Source of the DNA: Galaxea fascicularis
Taxonomy: Eukaryota > Cnidaria > Anthozoa > Scleractinia > Euphylliidae
Assembly (NCBI GenBank): GCA_948470475.1
Contig: OX419335.1
Span: 28,372,191-28,436,190 of the forward strand
Length of the DNA: 64,000 nt
Direction of reading: 5' to 3'
How positions within the stretch are numbered: the first letter of the stretch is position 1; every line of letters begins with the position of its first letter. Positions 56,601-64,000 of the stretch are shown piece by piece. The translations under genes and the position numbers were made by a program. The notes beneath the pieces were generated by a model, which had not been told where the DNA came from, searched no databases, and saw only the letters and a list, made by a program, of their open reading frames with translations.

Positions 56601-59483
56601 GAGAGTTGAATTATGATTGATCACTTCTACCGCATTACGTTCTATAGTTAAATCAATGATGTAAGATAAAGATGTAATCACATATTTGTGCAGCTGAGTA
56701 TTATAAGAAAGACACAATAAACAGAGGAAGTACTTAATACACTACTTGGTCCCATATTTTTAATGTTTGACACAATGCTCCACACCAAGGTTGGCTTTTT
56801 ATAATAAGTACTTATATTTCTGTTTTTCAAAGTGATATTTGGCCGGTGGGTGTTTGCCTGCATTCAAATATACATGCATATATTGGGAACAACTGATAAC
56901 AAAAAAAAAAAGCTTTTGAACAAAATAATCATTGTGAAACAATATCCTTTATTAAATACATGTATCTCATACAGACAATGCATATTGGTAGCTTGTTTGT
57001 CCCTCTTAATTTAACTACATTATCATAGATAAAAAGACAGCAAAATGGGCAAAAACAATTAAAAAAATGTAGGGATCTCGTACCTTGTCAAAATTGTGAG
57101 TTTCAGAAGGACTAAGAGGTTTGGCATGTCCATTTATCAGCGCAGACCCACTCTCCTCCTTACCAACAAAGTAGACTTTTGTCGCCCCGTTGGATTTTCT
57201 TATTGGACTTCCACTGGTAGATGAAGGACCTAAAGATTGCCATCAACATCAAATTAATATTAATATTTCATAATAATATTATTATTATGGCAAGGATGTT
57301 TTAATATCACAAGCAAGAAGACAGATTTAAAATTTTGAATAGCTTTTGTAAAAAGACATGCCACCAGTGAATAATCTTTGGACCATATTCAGTGCTTTCA
57401 ATGAAAAGCGGCAGCTACTTCGCTTAGAGAAGTCGGCTACTTTTGCCCCTAAATTAAAGTAATTAAAGATTACTTGAAATTAAATTAAAGTAAAGTTGGT
57501 TACTCTTCTCTGAGCAGCTGCCTACTTCAAATTTTTTTGAAACCCCCGCATATTCTACCAAGGAGCTGGAATCATGTACTTCTGAATAAGACAGAATACA
57601 TTCCCTTCTCACTTTTAAGACAGTTTCCACAGTTACACATCTTAAAGGGGCACTGTCATAGGGGTTTTGCCATTTTCAGTTCAAACTTCAAAATTATCAC
57701 TTTTTTGCAGGAAAGGTCACCAACAGCACATTTTTGACATTATTTTGGGGTTTTCCTGACTTTTATAGAATCTTACAGTGGACCAAAATAGCATGACAAT
57801 GGCTCCTTTAAGTGACTTCCATGCTTTAGATGCAGTCAAGTTTGAAGAATGAGTTTAATTTTACTATTTGCTTAATACAGTGAATTTTCCAAGATAGAAT
57901 GACAAAACTCAAACAAAGTTACATGTACACTGTGTACTACTTTGTGAGTTTTAATCCATTTCCTCCTCCTCATCCATGGCCATAGACAACCACAAATAGC
58001 TTCAGAGTTCAGTGCGCATATTAAACACTTCATAGCAAAACTTCAAAGATTTCCAAAGGCTCCAATGTTGCCGATACATATATACATGTACCTGTATCTA
58101 CGGGTTGATCCAAAGTATGTAACAATAATGATTGGCTTAAAAACAGAACAAAATTGCTGCATTATTCTTAAAAATATATTTTTTTAAAAATTCAAGGTTC
58201 AAGGAAGACTGCGGGGAGACAATAATTATTATGATAAGCTCCATTGCATACCAGCTGGTATCATTTCAATCCCCTGTGAGATCGAGGGAGATTAAGTAAC
58301 AAAACAATGACATACAACACGCTTCGTTTTGATTTAACAAATTCTCAAACATTCTAAGCGTTAATCCTTGGTTTAATGAAACCCCGTTTGATAAATCAAA
58401 ACGATATACTCGAGACGAGAGGGCACCTATTACTGAAAGTCAAATTTATCAAATTACAACTTTTCTCAAAACTATTGTCAAACGCGCGAAAACAGTTACG
58501 ATTTTTGTAGCTCATTTGAAGGCACAGTGGGAATCGAGTTACTTGCAACAAAGGATGACGACCTTTGACGCCCAGTTGGGGAGCAAACATATCGTTAAAA
58601 TTGCTGGTTTCTTAATCTGTGTTGTGTTGAATTCATAATAAAGGTTTATTTCAGAAATCGAAGGTATCGAACCAAAATTATTTTAGTTCGACACCTTCGA
58701 TTTCTGAAATAAACCTTATCAAAACAATGAGTTTTTGTTCATGCTAGAGTTTGATTAGAAAGAGGTCGACCACAAACCAAGGTAAATGTGCTATTTTTGT
58801 CTCCGAATAAGACCGTGAATAATAATTTCCCCGGCCCGCAAGGATAAATGTAGAAGACACTCACTGTTACTTCCGGAGCTGCTATCAACCCCGCCAACGT
58901 TATTGATCGTAAAATTCTGAGAGTGGCGTTTCTCTTGGCTTCCCTCCTTCCAGTCTCTTAATTTTTTAATTATTTGGACTTTTTCTCTGTTTTCGCTGCC
59001 CCCAAATGAATCTTCACTGGAATCAGAGGTCCAATCTTTTACCGTTGTGTCCAGCTGAGGAAAAGAACTCGACCGTTTGGCTGTCTGACCGTGACCAGAA
59101 TATCCATTCACGCTTCCAATTTGCTTCGGTGGCTGCGTTTTCAGAGCCAATTTCATGCCAGTACAAAGTCTTTCAAAACACAACAGACCATTCTTCGGCG
59201 TAACTTTGCGCAAACTTTCAATAACTCCTTCGCTGAGTCCATTTGAGCCATGGTGTTTAGTTTGCCAGCGCGATTCAATGTCGGCGAGCCTGACAAAACC
59301 AGTGCCTTTTTCGTCCAGAATATCGAACAACGTTTTCAAATAGCGAAGAAATTCCCTCGGTAAATCCTGTGTTATGTCCACGGGCTTCGCAATAATTGTG
59401 GGCGAACCTTCCTGTCCGGTTTTCTTCGAAAAAAGAAAAACATGCCTTCCAACTTGCCTGGTATCGATTGACTGAACCGACAT
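50657..59483 (-). CDS. SAPCD2: suppressor APC domain-containing protein 2
   Basis: Six exons: 58865-59483, 57084-57229, 53999-54154, 52740-52880, 52032-52106 and 50657-50788. Phases 1,0,0,0,0 agree and the total is 422 codons plus stop (human about 394). Exon 1 has the N-terminal EF-hand-like region LPREFLRYLKTLFDILDEKG then FVRLADIESRW. Exon 3 has LLQSGLQVIERARKWYFKR, the coiled suppressor-APC block. Exon 6 has EVSDKGSQISQLESEKSALI near the C-terminus, a conserved closing helix. All three blocks fall in the order known for SAPCD2. In vertebrates the protein binds the LGN complex and affects spindle orientation and apical polarity. The donor of exon 1 could be either of two GT sites five bases apart in the same phase. 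Introns carry several repeats. No promoter was identified. Confidence 0.93.
51325..51860. repeat. decayed foldback in SAPCD2 intron
   Basis: ACGACCGAGTCAGAAGGGGC and GCACCTGTTCGAAACG on the left pair with GCCCCTTCAAACTCGGTCGT and CGTTTCGGACAGGTGC on the right. Arms of about 130-160 bp with gaps; the spacer is about 240 bp. It lies between SAPCD2 exons 5 and 6. Confidence 0.65.
52358..52389 (+). other. G-rich tract, quadruplex candidate
   Basis: An uninterrupted purine stretch with G runs of 6, 4, 3 and 12 in 32 bases. On the template of the minus-strand SAPCD2 gene (intron 4) the transcript would carry the C-rich strand. Could also be assembly-sensitive. Confidence 0.6.
54272..54471 (-). repeat. 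dispersed repeat family B, second copy
   Basis: Reverse-strand counterpart of 49281-49490, sharing GAGCAAGTCGCGATTAG, GGCCAATCACAGAATGAA and GGAACCAATCAGAATGC. It lies in SAPCD2 intron 2, downstream of exon 2 in gene order. Confidence 0.7.
54595..54806 (-). mobile_element. tRNA-derived SINE, full length
   Basis: On minus: a tRNA-like head with A box GTGGCTGAGCAGTAAGAG and B box GGTTCAATTCC. A body follows with TTTGTAAATAGCCAACTGGT, CCAGTTGGGTTTCTTAACCC and ATTATTTGTTTCG. A body-only copy of the same family is at 62005-62140. Confidence 0.8.
54973..55204. mobile_element. palindromic element with tRNA-like arms
   Basis: Arms of about 92 bp (54973-55064 and 55110-55204) pair closely: TATGATCCTTG outward, then TTGCGTAAAGAAGCCTGAAA and ATTCAGGACTTCAAC inward. 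Each arm ends inward in a B-box-like GGTTTGAACCC or GGTTCAAACCC. The centre reads GGCTTCATAGCTCAGCATCG, resembling a tRNA A box. A tRNA-type repeat made into a palindrome; no intact tRNA can be folded. Confidence 0.75.
57641..57812. mobile_element. MITE, short relative of 17656-18028
   Basis: Begins CTTAAAGGGGCACTGTCATA and ends ATAGCATGACAATGGCTCCT then TTAAG. The ends are about 20-bp imperfect inverted repeats. Interior AT-rich. It lies in SAPCD2 intron 1. Confidence 0.7.
58641..58717. repeat. 32-bp-arm hairpin in SAPCD2 intron 1
   Basis: Arms 58641-58672 and 58686-58717 (AAGGTTTATTTCAGAAATCG and its inverse) pair with one mismatch around a 13-nt loop, 148 bp downstream of the exon 1 donor. 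Compact enough for an RNA hairpin; probably a tiny foldback element. Confidence 0.85.
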
Positions 59484-61516
59484 CTTTACACGACGAAAAA
59501 ATTCATAACACTGTTCACGCGCAAACGAGGCAAGGGGTTTTGTGCGTTGTCAAGTGGAACAACAATGGAGTGCTAGATTAGTGGCTAATTCTAATAATTA
59601 CACCATGTAAAAACAAACAATGCCTGTGGTTTGAGGCAGGACCAAAGGAAGTTTTCCAAGTTTGAAAAGTGTCACGTATTATTTTTGTATGGGAAGATTG
59701 GGGCACGAAGCCTAAAATTGTGATTTTCACGGCTATATAGGTCCGTCTCACGTGCAGAGAGGTTCTTGCTCAAAGTTAACTTTAACGTGCCAGTGGAACC
59801 AAGACTTTTTGATTTGCCATGTTCGGTACGTGAAGTTATGACACCCCTTCTGTTCGTTAGTTGATTAAAAGGCCGAAAGGCTATGTCAACAGAGAAACGT
59901 TCAAAAACTAATTACTAATTGCACTGCCCTCAAAGCATGCAACAGGATCCGAAACAATTTTATTTTGGACACCACAAAGAGTATTGTTGAATTCAGTGGA
60001 CATGCAGAAACGTCGTTTTAATGCATGCAAGCATGAAACGACACAAGAGAACAGTTTGACTACAATGTGTATCAACAGCTTATGACAATATGTTATACAG
60101 AAACAGTCAAATGTTCTTGACTAATCTTACATAAACTTGAAACTTAGACATGCAGAAACTGGAGTCGTCTCTCTCTTGATTTCCCACGGCAGTACGCATT
60201 TACAGTGACAACTAGACGTTATTTTCACATTTAACCACGTGTAGCTACTAAGACAGATTGTGTTTTCGGAAACGCAAAGAAAGGAGGAAAAAACGTAATC
60301 ACTTTTTTCACACCTGCGTTGCATTCCAGTCCAGTACTCTCAAAAAGAACATTTCAAAACTTTACGTTCGGTTTTGAAAAAAACAATAATTTGTTTATAT
60401 TCCTCGCAAGGATGTTGATATTCTTTAAACACGTGGTCGGATATACGCAGCTAATTTCAGTGACACCTTGGACTGCAAATATCACCATTTCCTGTTGTAA
60501 AAAATGGTAGCGATATTAGTTTGTGCGGCGCAACAAACAACTGACATCAAGTTGTCAAAGGACATCAGGTCGTTATCTTTACTGATCAAAGCATTGTACT
60601 TTGGAAGAGGCGAGGTTCAATTAATTCTGACAAACATAAAAATAGCCAGTGCCAAGAATAACTTGCATAAATATTTAAGCCCACAAGGGACGAAAGATAG
60701 ATCACATGAGCAAAAGTTGACTCGCGTGGTTCATTTCGCAACGTAGGTTGCAAAACAGACAAGACAAATGTTTCAATGTGGACAACTTAATTGATATTCA
60801 TGACTTGTATAGTCTTTCACCTGCCATTCAAAATACAACGGTATTTCTCATGATATTGAAACCTATACGCTCTGAAATAGTTCACTGTCCTTGACAGTTG
60901 CAATACAATCATGCAAGGGATCGCAAAAGTGCGTCCATAAAATGTGCTACAGAATGGCGTTTTAAGGGCAATCTCTGTAGAGCCGTAAAATCATACCTTC
61001 CCACAAAAAACATCGCAAGATCAAGTCAAGATGGCGTCAAAAAACTTTAAAATTACCGTTCACTCCCTTTCCAAAGAAAGCTGAATCCAAAAATGGGTAA
61101 TAACATTATTAGATCATACAATTACAGAATTGATCAGCTTAGCGGCTTCGTTATATGCGCGTCTAAGCAGAATGGAATGTCTAGCAATGTCTCTTGCTTC
61201 GTGTCGTTTTGGCCAGTTGAAGTTCGGGTAGATATTATATCTACAACCGTGCACAAAAAATATTTTATAAATATAAAATTATATTTTCTTCTTTTTCGGT
61301 GTCAACTGCCTCCTGTTTACTGTGTTTATTAGTCCTTTCTTGGCCGTCGTTCAAAAGCCAAACCCACGAAACATTCCGCTTGCTTCTTCCCCTTCACCGA
61401 GGTCTCCATTGCACAACAGTTGAGTTTTCTGCGTGGCTGACTCATGTGCGTCACGTGGTAGTCACGTGCCGCGAAAAGCTTAGCACGCTAACGCAAGTCA
61501 CACGGTGTTTGCGATG
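59484..61516. other. intergenic between GTF2H4 and SAPCD2
   Basis: Includes the SAPCD2 upstream region. Open frames at 60319-60746 and 61093-61565 have no domains, and the latter runs antisense into the GTF2H4 last exon. No TATA box was chosen. Confidence 0.45.
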
Positions 61517-64000
61517 TCACGCGGTTTGTTTTTGCCTTTTCCAAAACCGTTTCACATCGTCATGACCGGAACGACTGACCACAATTACCCTCTTTGAGGA
61601 GTTGGCCCACATTAGAACGCCAAGATCCTGTGGAACAGAAACCGTGAAATGAGAGCTGCTACCATTACGGGGGTGCTAGCCTGCGAGCAAGCTCTCTATT
61701 TGGGTCACGTTTATTTTGGGCCCCAATCCTCTCGCGGCTTGCGCCCAAAATAAATCGCGCGTGAAACCTAAATAGAGAGCTTGCTCGCAGGCTACGGGGG
61801 TGCCGAAAGTGAACCTTTCTGGATGCAGGTAGATATTGTGCGTGCAGATAACAAACACAAGAGCTTTACCTCAGCATACTTCCTCAGAATTTCAAAATCA
61901 GCTTGGGATAGGAACTGGTTGTACAGTACACCTAGGAAATAAAATTAATGTAGTTAAGTAACCTTTAAACTACGTAGTTTATTTTTACTCCTCGGTCATC
62001 CTTGTAAATAGCCAACTGGTCTGCTTCTCGCTAGTTGGGATTCTTAACTCTGTTGCTTTCATTTGTATTATTTGTTTCACTGGCCCTGAAAGCCCCTCTA
62101 GGGGAGTGGCCAATTAAGTATTTATTTATTTATTTTGACATCGCGTGAATTTTTCGGTAAGATTCATTGATAAGTACTTTAATTGCAGATAATTGACTTG
62201 GAGCCAGTTAAAGGTTTCGCAGAGATCCTTGATAGCAGAAGCAGTAGTAAATCGCTTTATATGCATGACCGCTCGATGTTGCAGTATTACAAAAGCTAGT
62301 CAATTATTAACAAAACAAGGGTAATAGTAATATTGTCCTAAGTTACATCTCTTTCATTTGATAATAACTATGTATCATGTATATTTGTACACGAGGAAAT
62401 AAACTTCATTACTAGCTTATTTACATGATAGCTGACAAAATCCAGAAGTACGTGGCAAGACTGATCAAACACGTCGGCAACAACAAAACTTGTACCAACG
62501 ATTCATTCGTCCGCTACATTATATGTTGGAGTTTGTCCAGTTTAAACTCAGACAGACGCTGCCAAACCATCTTGGTTTCTTTCAATCAAAAAATTCCATT
62601 AAGGCAAGAGATAACCCTTTTGTGGCAACTTATGTCCCTAATGTATCCTGTTAAATCTTATTGTCAAAATCTTCTTTTCCTAACTCAGTTGCTGTCAACT
62701 GGTGATAGTTCGTTATCACTTTTCGATCTTGATGTTTTCTCTTTGTCCCACTGCAATTTTACTATTTATAAAAAACACGATTATATCTTAATTGTTTTTT
62801 TAAGTTTTTGCTTCTTTATATTCTCTTCTTTTTTTTTTTGTTTGTTTGTTGTTTTTTTTTTGCAGGTTTTACATTGTACAGTACTGTTATCCCCTGTTGT
62901 GAGTTGGTGATTGCGTGTCTCAATAAATAAGCTTAAAAAAAGTGATTCCATTAAACTGGACGACAAAGTGGATTTCAGAAAACTGTTTTTTTATCAATTT
63001 GATTTACTGAGTACAAACATTTGTAACGCCTTCTTTGAAAAATTAGGCCCAGGCTCTCTTGTAAAGTTTGAGAGAGCATGCCTCCTGTTTGAAACATTTG
63101 TTTTGTGACAAGTTTCTTGTAAACGAACTACGGTATCACTATCTCCATTCTTAAATTTCATTTCTTTTGTCGTTGTTGATGTTGTGCACCCAGCAAGTTT
63201 GGCTTTGCAATGTTTAAATGTGTATATACATAAACGTGTACATAAATGTCGGCCACAGCTTTCTCACCTTCCGTAAACTTCATTCTGCTTCTCTCCAGTT
63301 CCCACAGCCGGATCTGGTCGCTTATAGTTGGCGGTATGATGGGAGTCTGGGGAGAAAACAGGTTGCATTAACCTTTTTGCTTAAAAGGTGTTGTCGGGAT
63401 TATTGAAGTAATAACTGTCTTTCACCTTCGTCAGCATCTCTGGATGCGCCCTTGTTCTCAAGAAATGAAGAATCTGCAATAGATCAAACGTTTTATTTAG
63501 TTTGTTTCATTTCTATCGAAAGACAGGCGCGTAGCGTGGTCATTTTTTTCAAGTACGCACAAGTACATGATCTAGAAACCTGAGTAAACTGAGCGAAAAT
63601 ACTACGTTCTGCAAAGTTAGAACATGGGGTAGCTTTTGTTTTAGTTTTTAGAATTTAATCAAAGTGGTGTCTTGGTTGCATGCAAGTAAAATGTTAAAAA
63701 TAGAAACAATTGCTAAAAATTTCAAAATTTTCTGTTCACTTCAAGTACGCACGTGCGTATGTGCGTATAGGACGCTACGCGCCTGAAAGACTTCTAGATC
63801 ACTTCCCACATGAGCTTGTGCGCATGCCTTAGTATGCCTTTACGTGTCTTCGGAACAGAGAGCATTTCAAACGATACGAAAATCATAGTATGGATAGAAA
63901 ACATTTTATCCGTTTTACTCGAACGAAACGACGTGGTTAGGGTGGACTCCCCACATACAATTTATCAGCAGCAATAGGGTCTTCATGACACCAACAGTAT
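61517..64000 (-). CDS. GTF2H4: TFIIH subunit 4 (p52), C-terminal exons
   Basis: Four exons: 63426-63473, 63268-63346, 61870-61931 and 61517-61627 (stop 61517-61519). Phases 0,1,0 agree. They encode [36 protein letters not shown] and [25 protein letters not shown]; and [20 protein letters not shown] with [13 protein letters not shown] at the C-terminus. This is the conserved tail of p52/Tfb2. The part from VLYNQFLSQ onward is the C-terminal domain that binds p8/TTDA in known TFIIH structures. p52 anchors and stimulates XPB in transcription initiation and nucleotide excision repair. Upstream exons were not found in 63474-64000 and must lie beyond the window. Confidence 0.95.
61676..61796. repeat. 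hairpin element in GTF2H4 last intron
   Basis: Arms about 61676-61727 and 61742-61796 (TAGCCTGCGAGCAAGCTCTC and its inverse, then TTTATTTTGGG) pair with few mismatches. It lies only 49 bp upstream (in gene sense) of the last exon acceptor. Confidence 0.8.
62005..62140 (+). mobile_element. SINE body, 5'-truncated
   Basis: TTGTAAATAGCCAACTGGTC, TAGTTGGGATTCTTAAC, ATTATTTGTTTCACTGGCC and GTGGCCAATTAAGTATTT, then a TTTA repeat tail. Matches the body of the SINE at 54595-54806 but lacks the tRNA-like head. In GTF2H4 intron, antisense to the gene. Confidence 0.75.
63524..63785. mobile_element. short MITE with AGGCGCGTAGCGT ends
   Basis: CAGGCGCGTAGCGT at the left and ACGCTACGCGCCTG at the right form inverted ends. 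TTCAAGTACGCAC occurs just inside both ends in the same orientation. About 262 bp, AT-rich interior. Lies in the GTF2H4 intron at the right edge. Confidence 0.75.

Noticed and set aside
62425..62910. 161-codon plus-strand ORF antisense to GTF2H4
   Set aside because: The second half is poly-Phe/Leu from T-rich DNA, and no known domain is present.

Overview
This is nuclear DNA from an animal. Genes are split by GT-AG introns, and the products are metazoan: protein-tyrosine sulfotransferase, suppressor APC domain protein 2, the TFIIH p52 subunit, a DHHC acyltransferase, a type II membrane MACPF protein, and calcium-binding EGF modules. The density of small inverted-repeat elements, tRNA-derived SINEs, THAP/Harbinger and Penelope-like fragments, and the character of the MACPF and nuclease genes, suggest a cnidarian, probably an anthozoan such as a stony coral. 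That placement is inference; no database was searched. Exon limits below come from reading frames, splice consensus and matching intron phases.

Layout. 1-10.9 kb is gene-poor: a decayed THAP/Harbinger transposase, a Penelope-like fragment between 350-bp inverted repeats, a GACGAGACGAACTC minisatellite, then about 4 kb with no convincing gene. 10.9-16.5 kb (minus) holds a secreted protein with six copies of a Cys-Cys repeat that I do not recognise, followed by two EGF domains; its introns carry several hairpin elements. 16.5-21.9 kb is repeats only. 21.9-22.8 kb (minus) is an intronless DHHC palmitoyltransferase. 24.7-31.3 kb (minus) is a six-exon gene for a type II membrane protein with MACPF and PAN/apple-like modules; its fifth exon runs into a repeat sequence that is present twice in the window. 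31.6-42.1 kb is mostly mobile DNA. It includes a 2,170-bp element (37290-39459) with inverted termini, a 6-bp target duplication and 30-bp-spaced direct repeats at both ends, and a probable relative of its empty target site lies 1 kb away. 42.1-43.3 kb (plus) is a secreted DNA/RNA non-specific endonuclease gene with one frameshift. 43.3-44.7 kb is a large foldback and a dead LINE.

45.5-64 kb is the best gene block, all minus: TPST (two exons, complete), SAPCD2 (six exons, complete, 422 codons) and the 3' part of GTF2H4 (four exons, continuing past the right edge). These three are single-gene housekeeping or developmental loci and nothing suggests joint function. TPST acts in the Golgi, SAPCD2 in cell polarity and spindle orientation, GTF2H4 in TFIIH transcription and repair. 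The repeat content falls mainly in introns and intergenic DNA. The most unusual items are the 37.3-39.5 kb element, the Cys-Cys repeat protein, and the repeat-derived end of the MACPF exon.
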